NCBI RefSeq assembly: GCF_007741475.1
Contig: NZ_CP036261.1
Location: 2,046,001-2,110,000 of the forward strand
Source of the DNA: Rosistilla ulvae
Lineage (GTDB): Bacteria; Planctomycetota; Planctomycetia; Pirellulales; Pirellulaceae
DNA: 64,000 bases
Reading direction: 5' to 3'
Under the pieces are notes generated by a model. The model was not told where the DNA came from, made no database searches, and saw nothing but the letters and a program-made list of their open reading frames with translations. Positions 27,329-35,072 of this stretch are shown piece after piece (within the stretch, counting starts at the first letter, position 1; every line of letters begins with the position of its first letter). A program made the translations under genes and the position numbers.

Positions 27329-27732
27329 TGAATTCGCTTTGTTCTACGATTCGAGGTCAAGCGGGCGCGGATACGGATGTCCGCGGTGCAGCGGTGTTTG
27401 GGGGCACCCCCATGTCATTGTGCCCCTGCGCTACCGTGGGGGCAATGATTGGGGCGATGGAATCTGCAAACGCAAACCTTGCTGGGCCCGGTGATTTCCG
27501 TTGCGGTCGCAAGGGGAATAGGGTGTCCAGCGATCATCATCCTAGCAAATCGGTGCGGAACAAATGCCGCATAGCAAACCGTGCGATTGTTGGATGGTGC
27601 CGGTGCAAAGAGAATCCCATGCAGGTCGTTGCGGCAAGGGAAGCTGTAGAGAGAAGGGCGCAACGTAAAACGCCCAGCGAAGCCGCTGGGCGTTTCGATT
27701 GTTGTTGTCGCAAGCCGCGCGGGCTGCGGAGG
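27329..27732. other. Intergenic region with terminator, no gene recognised
   Basis: These 404 nt lie between the stop of rplI and the start of the transglutaminase gene, both on the minus strand. They hold a strong terminator at 27668-27695 and, further on, an imperfect GC-rich inverted repeat (CATTG-TGCCCC at 27416-27426 facing GGGGGCAATG ending at 27447). Nothing coding is convincing. Confidence 0.5.
27668..27695 (-). terminator. Intrinsic terminator after rplI
   Basis: A perfect 12-bp stem (27668-27679 with 27684-27695, AAACGCCCAGCG/CGCTGGGCGTTT) with a 4-nt loop lies 38 nt after the rplI stop. On the minus strand it ends in a short T run, as expected for a rho-independent terminator. The symmetric A/T flanks would allow it to work in both directions. 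Confidence 0.85.
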
Positions 27733-28260
27733 CTATTCGCCAGCAGTCACGGTTGGAACAACCCAGACCTTCAAGTCGACTTCGACTTCCGAGTGCAGGT
27801 GAACCTTAACTGTGTAGAGGCCCAATTCTTTGAGTGGACCTTGGAGGCGAATTTGGTCATCCGCCAACGTGAACCCAACTTCCTTGAGAGCTTCGACGAT
27901 CTCGTGCTGCCCGACGCTGCCGTACAAGTGACCTTCGTCGTTCGCGTTGGCTTCGATCGTGATCGATTGGGTGGCGATCTGATCGGCGTATTGGCGCAGT
28001 TCGCTCAGCTTCTCCAATTCCAGTTGGTGCAGCTTCTCGCGATGCTTTTCGACCATTCGCTTGTGGTGATCGGTTGCGATCGTCGCCATACCTTGGGGCA
28101 GCAGATAGTTCATCGCGTATCCGCGACGGACCTCGACGATGTCACCCTGTCGGCCCAAGTGCTCGACGTTGTGGATCAGCAACAGGCGGATGCCGCCGTT
28201 TTCGCCCTTAGGGAGACGCTTGTGGGCACGGTGCAGTTTTTTCTCTGTGGTTCTTGGCAT
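27733..28260 (-). CDS. rplI: 50S ribosomal protein L9
   Basis: This 175-residue protein has the L9 signature IRLLLIHNVEHLGRQGDIVEVRRGYAMNYLLPQGMA (split around 24-59), the connecting helix rich in Lys/Glu, and the C-terminal rRNA-binding domain (GHLYGSVGQHEIVEAL). An extra basic N-terminal stretch of about 23 residues precedes the usual start, so the protein is longer than the common 148-150. It is the last gene of the rplY-pth-rpsF-ssb-rplI series and is followed by a strong terminator. Confidence 0.96.
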   Translation of the reverse strand: MPRTTEKKLHRAHKRLPKGENGGIRLLLIHNVEHLGRQGDIVEVRRGYAMNYLLPQGMATIATDHHKRMVEKHREKLHQLELEKLSELRQYADQIATQSITIEANANDEGHLYGSVGQHEIVEALKEVGFTLADDQIRLQGPLKELGLYTVKVHLHSEVEVDLKVWVVPTVTAGE

Positions 28261-28362
28261 TTCAAGTGCTTTCGCAGTGAATCAATCTATGTGAATGAGG
28301 AATCCAAGTTCGCTCCTCGAACCTGGGCAGTTTTGTCAAACAAGGCTTCCGCCAGTGGTTCG

Positions 28363-28845
28363 TTAGAACGGGATGTTGGGATCGCTGAAATCGTCTCCGC
28401 CGGACCTTTCGGCGCCGGCCGGGTTGCTGGGGGCAGCAGAATGGTGCGATGGCTCTTGGAAGGCGTGTTCTTCGCCGCCGACATCGCGATGGCTGCCACC
28501 GCCTCCGCCCGACCCACCACCGGAACCGAGCATTTGCATCCGGTCGCAGACCACTCGCAACTTGCTCCGTTTCTGTCCTTCGGTTTCCCAGGTATCGAGT
28601 TTTAATCGACCTTCGACCAGCACGGGAGATCCCTTGCTCAGATACTCGCTAGCAACTTCTGCCGTGCGTCCCCAGAGAGTCACATCGACGAATGTGGTTT
28701 CATCAACCCATTCGCCCGTTTGTGACTTGCGTCGGTCATTAACAGCAAGTCCGATATCGGTAACGGCGGTACCACCTTGGGTGTAACGCAGTTCGACGTC
28801 CCGCGTCATATTGCCTAGCAGTATCACACGATTGTAGCTTGCCAT
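28363..28845 (-). CDS. ssb: Single-stranded DNA-binding protein
   Basis: This 160-residue protein has an N-terminal OB fold ([61 protein letters not shown]; about 5-108). A glycine-rich flexible linker ([11 protein letters not shown], about 112-123) and the conserved acidic tip FSDPNIPF follow. The tip recruits replication and repair partners. It lies between rpsF and rplI, the common bacterial arrangement, except that rpsR is missing from the 102-nt gap to rplI. Confidence 0.97.
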   Translation of the reverse strand: MASYNRVILLGNMTRDVELRYTQGGTAVTDIGLAVNDRRKSQTGEWVDETTFVDVTLWGRTAEVASEYLSKGSPVLVEGRLKLDTWETEGQKRSKLRVVCDRMQMLGSGGGSGGGGGSHRDVGGEEHAFQEPSHHSAAPSNPAGAERSGGDDFSDPNIPF

Positions 28846-28880
28846 GATTGGTCTCGCATTCCGGCTCGAATAAGCTTGGC

Positions 28881-29285
28881 TTAAGTTGCCGCGACTTCGG
28901 TAGCTTCAACGGGTGTCGATTCGTCGTCGCCAGCATCACCGGTGATCGATTCGCCGCGAGCGTGAGCAACCATCGGTTCGACCAGACGCTTGTCCAGTTT
29001 CAGCGACATGTGGCGGATGATCGATTCGCTCAATTGGCAAGCGCGGTTCAATTCGGTCAGCTTGGTTCCTTCCATTTCGAAGTAAGCCAACCAATAGGTT
29101 CCCTTGAAGTGACCTTCGATCGGGTAGGCGAGCTTTTGCTCTGCCCACAAACGGCTGACAAGAACCTTGCCACCAACCTCTTCGATCATTGTAGCGACGG
29201 CTTTGCCGACACCATTTGGATCGCGAGCGTAATGGTTGCTGTCAAGAATGAACAATGTTTCGTAAGTGCTGATGTGGGTGACCAC
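28881..29285 (-). CDS. rpsF: 30S ribosomal protein S6
   Basis: A GTG at 29283-29285 is preferred because AGGAG lies seven nt before it; a TTG one codon earlier is possible. The 134-residue protein has the S6 pattern [10 protein letters not shown] near the N-terminus and [23 protein letters not shown] (split about 50-72), [14 protein letters not shown], and an acidic C-terminal tail of about 20 residues. It binds 16S rRNA with S18. It is followed by ssb after 35 nt. Confidence 0.96.
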   Translation of the reverse strand: MVTHISTYETLFILDSNHYARDPNGVGKAVATMIEEVGGKVLVSRLWAEQKLAYPIEGHFKGTYWLAYFEMEGTKLTELNRACQLSESIIRHMSLKLDKRLVEPMVAHARGESITGDAGDDESTPVEATEVAAT

Positions 29286-29326
29286 CAAGTTTCTCCTAGG
29301 ATCTAGCGATATGCGTGTGAGGTTTT

Positions 29327-29905
29327 TTATTGATTGTCGAGTTCAGTGCCGTTGTAGGCATTCATGCAAAAGGCAACGTCTTGGCTGACAAAATCGTGTG
29401 CGGCTTGGGCGGCGCGGTCGGTTGTCCGTTCCACGTCGACCTGTTCGTCGGGGCGAAACTTGCTGAGCACGTAATCGGGGACGTTCCAGCCTGCTGGCGG
29501 CGGGCTGATGCCGATTCGCAAACGCGGCACCTGGTCGGTGCCGAGCAAGCGGATGATGTCAGCCAGCCCTTTCTGGCCACCGCTGGAACCTTTTGCTCTG
29601 ACTCGCAGTTTACCTAGAGCCAAATTAAAGTCATCGCAAATGACCAACACATCGGAGGGATCTATTTTGTAAAAGCCAACCGCTTTGCGGACACTGGTTC
29701 CGCTGGCGTTCATGTAAGTGCTCGGGCACAACACAATCGCCTTGGTACCAGCGATTTGACCTTCCGCCAGTTCGCCATCAAATCGATTCTTCGTATCCGA
29801 AGCACCGACGAGTTGGGCGAACTTGGCAGCTGCCATGAACCCGATGTTGTGCCTTGTTTGGGCATACCGGATACCGGGGTTTCCCAGTCCGACGATCAAC
29901 TTCAT
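29327..29905 (-). CDS. pth: Peptidyl-tRNA hydrolase
   Basis: This 192-residue enzyme releases tRNA from stalled peptidyl-tRNA. Family motifs are all visible: VGLGNPGIRYAQTRHNIGFM (about 5-24) with catalytic His at 20, PSTYMNASG (about 61-69), and DDFNLALGKLRVRAKGSSGGQKGL (split about 91-114). Length is standard. It lies 24 nt downstream of rplY and 38 nt upstream of rpsF, the frequent ctc-pth arrangement. Confidence 0.97.
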   Translation of the reverse strand: MKLIVGLGNPGIRYAQTRHNIGFMAAAKFAQLVGASDTKNRFDGELAEGQIAGTKAIVLCPSTYMNASGTSVRKAVGFYKIDPSDVLVICDDFNLALGKLRVRAKGSSGGQKGLADIIRLLGTDQVPRLRIGISPPPAGWNVPDYVLSKFRPDEQVDVERTTDRAAQAAHDFVSQDVAFCMNAYNGTELDNQ

Positions 29906-29929
29906 GGCAATTTTGACAAATCCTACTCG

Positions 29930-30550
29930 TTATTCGTCTTCTTCTTTCTTCGCACCAATGACTTCTGGTTCCGTGGAGGCTTCTCCCTCTTCGGAATCGC
30001 TCGCCTTCTCGGCCGTAGGTGCGTTCATTTGAACGATCACCGTCGTTGCATCGGTAACCAATTCTGCCCCTTCGGGCAACTCGATGTCCGCTGCCGTTTT
30101 CGACTGGCCGACATCGAGATCGTTAATGTTCAGTTCGACAAATTCAGGAATCTTGACGGCGGGGACGTTGATTTCCACCGAGTGCAAGATTTCATTCAAC
30201 GCGCCGTGATGATTCAAGCCGATGGCAACGCCATGCAACTTGATCGGTACGGTCAGCGAAACTTTTTCGGTCAAAGAGACTCGCAAAAGGTCCATGTGCA
30301 GGACTTCGATCCCCAATGGATCCCATTGCACATCTTTAACCAATACATGGTCGTTGGCCGCTCCGGCCAATTGGACATGCTTGCTGTGATGGCGAAGCAG
30401 CAATTCGACATCTTTGCGAGGCACTGCGAGGTGCTGGTTCTCGCCACCGTGGCCGTACACGACGGCGGGGATGCGGCCGGCATCACGCAGTTTGCGTGTC
30501 GCCGCGGTTCCCATGTTCTCGCGAATCTCAACGTTCAATACGTCGGACAT
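29930..30550 (-). CDS. rplY: 50S ribosomal protein L25 (CTC form)
   Basis: This 206-residue protein is the long L25/CTC type: an N-terminal 5S rRNA-binding domain (REXXG-like TAATRKLRDAGRIPAVVYGHG, about 14-34) and a C-terminal beta domain (VSLTVPIKLHGVAIGLNHHGALNEILHSVEINVPA). The tail of about 35 residues is acidic and ends EEDE. It is the first gene of the minus-strand translation series, with pth downstream. Confidence 0.95.
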   Translation of the reverse strand: MSDVLNVEIRENMGTAATRKLRDAGRIPAVVYGHGGENQHLAVPRKDVELLLRHHSKHVQLAGAANDHVLVKDVQWDPLGIEVLHMDLLRVSLTEKVSLTVPIKLHGVAIGLNHHGALNEILHSVEINVPAVKIPEFVELNINDLDVGQSKTAADIELPEGAELVTDATTVIVQMNAPTAEKASDSEEGEASTEPEVIGAKKEEDE

Positions 30551-30826
30551 TGACTTTTCCTAATGCTATCCCTGTGATTTGGCTCGACATATCGCTAGCG
30601 TCTGCGGGCAGAAACCTGCACTGCGACGGCTTTGATGTGATTTAGAATCGGCCAGTATTGCGTCTTTCCTGATTATTGCAAGCCCAACCGTTGATCTTTA
30701 GCTATCCAGAACGGGGAATGTGGCTTGCCGATTCGTATTGTGGCCGTTAAACATGATTCGGAATTACCCAGACAAATATTATCAATCGATCCAGAACGGG
30801 CGATTGCGAAAAATTTAGGATCTTTG

Positions 30827-31159
30827 ATGGCGAAAAAGCGAGCGCAACCCTTTGAATACGTCGAACCGATCGGTCCGCGTGTGTTGGTCCGCAAGGATGA
30901 ACCCAAACGCGAAACCAAAGGTGGTATCGCTCTTCCCGACGCAGCCGAAATTCCAACGATCACGGGGCGGATTGTTACGATCAGCGCAATGGTCGAACAA
31001 GACGATGAGATGCCGCTGAGGCAATACGACAAGATTCTGTTCCATCCCAAGGATGCGATCCCGGTCGATTTTGAGTCGGACAACCAGTTGTTCGTCGTTC
31101 CGGTCGAGGATGTCGTCGCGGTCTTTCGTCGCAAAGACCCCGATCAGGACGTCGGTTGA
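30827..31159 (+). CDS. GroES-like co-chaperonin (Cpn10 family)
   Basis: The ATG at 30827 gives 110 residues beginning MAKKRAQPFEYVEPIGPRVLVRKDE. The frame is open further upstream, but that part does not resemble the family. GPRVLVRKDEPKRETKGGIALPDAAE matches the GroES N-terminus and mobile loop (GGIALP is the GGI-V/L motif). GRIVTIS and DKILFHPKDAIPV match the rest of the fold. No groEL is adjacent. No CIRCE element was found, but a 12-bp direct repeat ATCCAGAACGGG occurs at 30704-30715 and 30789-30800 upstream. It may be a diverged GroES partnering a GroEL elsewhere. Confidence 0.82.
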   Translation: MAKKRAQPFEYVEPIGPRVLVRKDEPKRETKGGIALPDAAEIPTITGRIVTISAMVEQDDEMPLRQYDKILFHPKDAIPVDFESDNQLFVVPVEDVVAVFRRKDPDQDVG

Positions 31160-31260
31160 GCCGGGAATTGCTGATTCGACGCTGTTGTGGCGTCGTTGCA
31201 GCGATTTTCGCCCGCCGACGGCGCAATGACTCTTTTTCGGTTGGGGCGTGCGTCGATCGT

Positions 31261-31761
31261 TTATTGCCGTGGGCCGCCGCCGACGGCGATCCATTGGTGA
31301 ACGATTTCCTCAACCTCCGATCCGTCGAGCGTCTCGTGAGCTAGCAAGTTGTCGACCACCGTCGCCAACGCCGCCCAGCAGTCGTCTTGGGCGAGGATTC
31401 GATAGGCTCGAGCGGTGATTTGCTCCAGATACGCCAAGCGTTTGCGTAGATCGGGGAACCGCGGGGCCGCCGCTTCCCACGCCAGTTCCCAGTCGGATGT
31501 CCATTCGGCGATCAATCCGGGATGATACGGGTCGCCCGTGTGGATCATCTCTGCGGCTGGTCCGGCTAAGGCGACCATCGCAAGTTTTTCGGAGAGCTCG
31601 CGTGAATCGAACCGCTCCATCGGCCACTGGATCTGAATGTCAGCGTGCCGTTGCGGGCCATCATCCCAGTCGGGATCGATCGTGACGCTAAGGATCCTCG
31701 CTCCGGCGATCATCGCCATCAACGCGTGCCCGGCTTCGTGGTAGGCGGAGACTTCACTCAT
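31261..31761 (-). CDS. Stand-alone FtsH-peptidase (M41)-like domain protein
   Basis: The ATG at 31761 gives 166 residues starting MSEVSAYHEAGHALMAMIAG. HEAGH (8-12) is the zinc motif of FtsH/M41 proteases. VALAGPAAEMI and TSDWELAWEAA align by eye with FtsH LAGRAAEE and SNDLxxAT, the latter supplying the third zinc ligand (Asp). No AAA+ domain or membrane helix is present, so this is an isolated peptidase-like domain. It starts 17 nt after the stop of the ECF sigma gene and is probably co-transcribed. Regulated proteolysis or a structural role are both possible. Confidence 0.8.
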   Translation of the reverse strand: MSEVSAYHEAGHALMAMIAGARILSVTIDPDWDDGPQRHADIQIQWPMERFDSRELSEKLAMVALAGPAAEMIHTGDPYHPGLIAEWTSDWELAWEAAAPRFPDLRKRLAYLEQITARAYRILAQDDCWAALATVVDNLLAHETLDGSEVEEIVHQWIAVGGGPRQ

Positions 31762-31777
31762 GGGCCGCAGTTTGCAC

Positions 31778-32344
31778 TTATTCGCAGGCCATGGCAACAC
31801 GCAGTTTTTCGATCGCCCGCATGTAAAGCTTGCTCGACGCTTTTTCGGAAAGCTCGAGATACGAACTCACCTGTTTGTTGCTGAACGCCTGGAAATGACG
31901 CAGTTCGATCACCAAGCGATAGCGATAGGGGAGTCGGCTGAGGGCCCCGCCGAGCCGGCTGTTGGCTTCTTTTTTGGCAAAACACTGGCTCGGTGTCGAT
32001 TGGTCGCTTCCCACGCCCTGTAAGGCAGCGGCATCGTGTTCGCGCCGCGCATCCCGCTTCTTTGCCAACAGATGATGATGGTTGGTTTCAAACGCTTTCA
32101 TCTTGGCTAGATAGAACAGCCACTGTCGGACCGGCATCGGTTGTTCGTTGAGATAGCGTTCGACGCGCTTGCTGGCATCGATAAACGTGCTTTGCACGAT
32201 ATCCGAAGCGTCGACCCGGCGGCGAATGCGGACATCCAGATGCCTTTCGATCATCTGTTTGATCTCGGGCCTCAGCTCACTGAACATCCGTACGATCGCG
32301 ATCGTTTCGCGTTCTAACGTTCGATCCGAAAATAGCGGTTTCAT
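31778..32344 (-). CDS. ECF-type RNA polymerase sigma factor
   Basis: The start at ATG 32344 gives 188 residues; a longer frame to 32413 adds an unlikely N-terminus. Region 2 includes IKQMIERHLDVRIRRRVDASDIVQSTFIDASKRVERYL. Region 4 includes LSRLPYRYRLVIELRHFQAFSNKQVSSYLELSEKASSKLYMRAIEKL. DASDIVQSTF is typical of the planctomycete sigma-70-like ECF group, which often lacks an adjacent anti-sigma factor. The gene diverges from the exopolysaccharide cluster and may control it; that is inference from position only. Confidence 0.9.
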   Translation of the reverse strand: MKPLFSDRTLERETIAIVRMFSELRPEIKQMIERHLDVRIRRRVDASDIVQSTFIDASKRVERYLNEQPMPVRQWLFYLAKMKAFETNHHHLLAKKRDARREHDAAALQGVGSDQSTPSQCFAKKEANSRLGGALSRLPYRYRLVIELRHFQAFSNKQVSSYLELSEKASSKLYMRAIEKLRVAMACE

Positions 32345-32432
32345 CGAATGTCCTTGTGGCTTGTCGAAGAAGAAAAATTCTAAAAATGAATGGCGACAAA
32401 GTTCCCCGTTCAACGGACTAACCTTATATCCA

Positions 32433-32461
32433 GCTTGAACAGGCGTACCGTATGTTCAAGC
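32433..32461. promoter_or_regulatory. 29-bp dyad operator candidate before the exopolysaccharide cluster
   Basis: GCTTGAACA (32433-32441) and TGTTCAAGC (32453-32461) are perfect 9-bp inverted arms with an 11-nt spacer. They lie 41 nt upstream of the sugar transferase start and 89 nt upstream of the divergent ECF sigma start. A second short inverted repeat (GGCTCA 32469-32474, TGAGCC 32487-32492) follows close to the start codon and could affect translation. Confidence 0.5.
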
Positions 32462-32501
32462 GAATTCCGGCTCAGCCGAAAATTTTTGAGCCATCGAAGC
32501 A

Positions 32502-33260
32502 ATGTTTGCCCCACAAGAATCAATGCGAAGTGAAGAGAGCTGTCTGTTGGAACAACCTCTGCAAACGGCGGAAGGCACGCTGACGCGGCGAAATCGTCGC
32601 GGCGGATCGTTTGCCGGCAGTCGAATTGCGGAGTCGATTCCGTTGCCCGAATGCCTCGGTACGCCATGGTGGAAACGCGGTTGCGATATCGTTGGGGCTT
32701 CGCTTTTGCTCTGCCTTTTGCTCCCTTTTCTCGTCGCCATTGCATGCTACATCCGGATCGTCTCGAAGGGACCCGCCCTCTTTTTTCAACGCCGCGTCGG
32801 TGAGGGGGGCAAACATTTCAACATCATCAAATTCCGCACGATGGATGTTCGCCCCGAAGCGACAGCCGAACACCGAGTCTACGTGGAACGGCTGACCTCG
32901 CAAGACGCTCCGATCGAAAAGCCTGATCATACGAACAGGATCATTCCCGGAGGCAACTTCCTGCGACGTAATTCGATCGACGAATTCCCCCAGTTATTGA
33001 ACGTCCTGATGGGGACGATGAGCTTGGTCGGCCCGCGCCCCGACCTGCTGGAAATCGAAGACTACCAACCCTGGCAACTGCGACGATTCGAAGTCCTGCC
33101 GGGGATGACGGGGCTTTGGCAGGTGAGCGGAAAAAACCGGCTGACGTTCCGTGAGATGATTCAATTGGACATCCAATACGTCGAAGCGCGTTCGTTTGCG
33201 TTGGATCTGCGAATCCTCTTAAAGACCTTTTCGGTCGTCGTCCAGCAGGACAACGATTGA
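32502..33260 (+). CDS. Undecaprenyl-phosphate sugar phosphotransferase (initiating transferase)
   Basis: This 252-residue protein is a short bacterial sugar transferase of the monotopic PglC/WbaP-C-terminal type. A membrane segment lies at about 66-86 (CDIVGASLLLCLLLPFLVAIACY). The signature blocks are FFQRRVGEGGKHFNIIKFRTM, RRNSIDEFPQLLNVLMGTMSLVGPRPDLL (about 146-174) and PGMTGLWQVSG. It transfers the first sugar-1-phosphate to the lipid carrier at the inner membrane. It is the first gene of the Wzx/Wzy-type cluster, with a dyad upstream. The N-terminal 50 residues are charged and of unknown role. Confidence 0.93.
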   Translation: MFAPQESMRSEESCLLEQPLQTAEGTLTRRNRRGGSFAGSRIAESIPLPECLGTPWWKRGCDIVGASLLLCLLLPFLVAIACYIRIVSKGPALFFQRRVGEGGKHFNIIKFRTMDVRPEATAEHRVYVERLTSQDAPIEKPDHTNRIIPGGNFLRRNSIDEFPQLLNVLMGTMSLVGPRPDLLEIEDYQPWQLRRFEVLPGMTGLWQVSGKNRLTFREMIQLDIQYVEARSFALDLRILLKTFSVVVQQDND

Positions 33261-33332
33261 TCTAGGGCTGCCCGCGTGTGTGCGCCCACTGTTTGACTGC
33301 CTGAACTGAATAAACACCAAGAGCTTACTTCT

Positions 33333-34367
33333 ATGATTCGTGTTGGTATCGTTGGCCTCGGCTATTGGGGGCCAAATCTGGTCCGTTGTTTCTCGGACAT
33401 CGAAGGGGCCAAAGTGACGGCCGTCTGCGACCAAAGTCGCGACAACTTGTGCCGCATCACCGATCACTTCCGCGGCGTCACCCCGTTTGAGAGCTTCCAA
33501 GAGATGCTCGATCGCGATGTGATCGATGCCGTCGTGATCGCGACCCCCACGGCAACTCACTTTCGATTGGCCAGCGACGCCCTCAAGCACGGCTTGCACG
33601 TATTTGTCGAGAAGCCGTTGGCGAAGACCTCCGAAGAGTGTCGCAAGTTGATCGATCTGGCTGAACAACACAACCGCACGCTGTTTGTTGGGCATGTCTT
33701 CCTGCACAGCGCCCCGGTCATGAAGCTCCGCGAAATCATCGCCTCTGGCGAACTGGGGAACATCAATTACATCAGCAGCCGCCGGTTGAACCTGGGCCCC
33801 GTCCGCACCGACGTCAGCGCCCTGTACGACCTCGCGCCGCACGATATTTCGATGATGCTGTACCTGTTGGATCAGCAACCCGAAACCGTCACCTGCAGCG
33901 GATTCGATCGGCTCAACCCGGGGATTCACGACGTTTGCAATGTCTCGATGAAGTTCGCTGGCAATCGAATGGGAATGATCCACGTCAGCTGGTTGGACCC
34001 GCGCAAGGAGCGTGTCTTGACTGTCGTTGGCGACAAAAAGATGGCGATCTACGACGACCTGGAACAGGAGAAGATCAAGATCTTCGATAAGGGAATCGAT
34101 GCGCCGCCGCCGGCCAGTGGTGACTTCGCCGATTTCCAGATGTCCTACCGCTACGGCGGCAGTTACAGCCCGTTTGTTCAAGAACGCGAACCGCTGAAAG
34201 CCGAGTGCGCCGATTTCATTCGTTGCATCGTCGACGACGCGGTGCCACTGACCGATGGCGTCAACGGCTTGCAAGTCGTCGAGGTTCTCGAAGCGGCTCA
34301 CCATTCGTTGCATCAGGGGGGCCAACCGGTCGATCTGGTCGCTGCCCGCTCGCTTGCGACTTCTTAA
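33333..34367 (+). CDS. Gfo/Idh/MocA sugar-nucleotide dehydrogenase, WlbA-like
   Basis: This 344-residue cytoplasmic oxidoreductase has a Rossmann motif GIVGLGYWGPN (5-15), the VFVEKPLAKT signature (90-99) and a DLAPHD motif (166-171). The last is typical of WlbA/WbpB-type UDP-GlcNAcA 3-dehydrogenases. It is immediately followed by a hexapeptide acyltransferase and a PLP aminotransferase, the order seen in pathways to 3-acetamido uronic sugars. The 3-keto product would be the substrate of the aminotransferase. Substrate identity is inferred from context. Confidence 0.82.
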   Translation: MIRVGIVGLGYWGPNLVRCFSDIEGAKVTAVCDQSRDNLCRITDHFRGVTPFESFQEMLDRDVIDAVVIATPTATHFRLASDALKHGLHVFVEKPLAKTSEECRKLIDLAEQHNRTLFVGHVFLHSAPVMKLREIIASGELGNINYISSRRLNLGPVRTDVSALYDLAPHDISMMLYLLDQQPETVTCSGFDRLNPGIHDVCNVSMKFAGNRMGMIHVSWLDPRKERVLTVVGDKKMAIYDDLEQEKIKIFDKGIDAPPPASGDFADFQMSYRYGGSYSPFVQEREPLKAECADFIRCIVDDAVPLTDGVNGLQVVEVLEAAHHSLHQGGQPVDLVAARSLATS

Positions 34368-34422
34368 TCGACGATCTTGGTGTTGTATCGACTCCTCCTA
34401 ACTTCATCGGAAAAGTGATCTC

Positions 34423-35001
34423 ATGCACCACGCCACTGCAATCGTTGAAACCGACACCATCGGCCCTGAAACCAATGTTTGGGCCTATGCCCATGTGATG
34501 CCCGGCGCTATCGTCGGAAACCGAGTTAACATCGGTGATCATGCGTTCGTCGAAGGGGGCGCGGTTATTGGTGACAACGTCACGCTTAAGAACAGCGTTT
34601 GTGTCTGGGAAGGGATCACAATCGAAGACGATTGTTTTATCGGCCCAGCGGTCACGTTCACCAACGATCGCAACCCTCGCTCGCCACGCATGGACGCCGC
34701 CGCCGCGCGTTACGCCCAAGGGAAGTCGTGGTTGGTCAAGACCGTTGTCCGCCGCGGTTGTTCGATTGGCGCGGCGTCGACGATTTGCCCCGGATTGGAC
34801 CTGGGAACCTTTGCGATGATCGCCGCTGGCAGCGTGGTCACTCGCGATGTTCCCGCGTTTGCGTTGGTGATGGGATCGCCCGCCCGACGCGTCGCCGATG
34901 TCTGCAGTTGCGGTCAGCGCTTGCCTGGCAAGTTCGACGATTGCGATTGCGAAGCCTGTGGCGAAACGGCAACCCAACGCGTCCAACGCGGCTTCAAATA
35001 G
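34423..35001 (+). CDS. Hexapeptide-repeat N-acyltransferase, WlbB/WbpD-like
   Basis: This 192-residue protein is a left-handed beta-helix acyltransferase. Hexad repeats run from TIGPETNVWAYAHVMPGAIVGNRVNIGDHAFVEGG (split about 12-47) through VRRGCSIGAASTICPGLDLG to a MIAAGSVVTRDVPAFALVMGSPAR cap. It probably acetylates the 3-amino group made by the next enzyme. The C-terminal tail VCSCGQRL...CDCEACG has spaced cysteines that look like a zinc ribbon, an extra compared with the simplest family members. It lies 55 nt after the dehydrogenase. Confidence 0.85.
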   Translation: MHHATAIVETDTIGPETNVWAYAHVMPGAIVGNRVNIGDHAFVEGGAVIGDNVTLKNSVCVWEGITIEDDCFIGPAVTFTNDRNPRSPRMDAAAARYAQGKSWLVKTVVRRGCSIGAASTICPGLDLGTFAMIAAGSVVTRDVPAFALVMGSPARRVADVCSCGQRLPGKFDDCDCEACGETATQRVQRGFK

Positions 35002-35072
35002 TACCGACAGTTGGCTGGTCCAAACCAACAGCAACCAAATCCATTCCTCGTCTCCAAGATGCACACAACAAC

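Noticed and set aside
28261-28362. rpsR (S18) gene between ssb and rplI
   Set aside because: The gap is only 102 nt, too short for S18, and has no suitable reading frame.
27328-28605. 425-codon plus-strand open frame across rplI and ssb
   Set aside because: Covers two confident minus-strand housekeeping genes and a strong terminator.
30551-30826. CIRCE (HrcA) element upstream of the GroES-like gene
   Set aside because: No TTAGCACTC/GAGTGCTAA inverted repeat is present on either strand.
34599-35072. Upstream extension of the aminotransferase frame
   Set aside because: Overlaps the acyltransferase gene in another frame; family similarity begins at the ATG of 35073.
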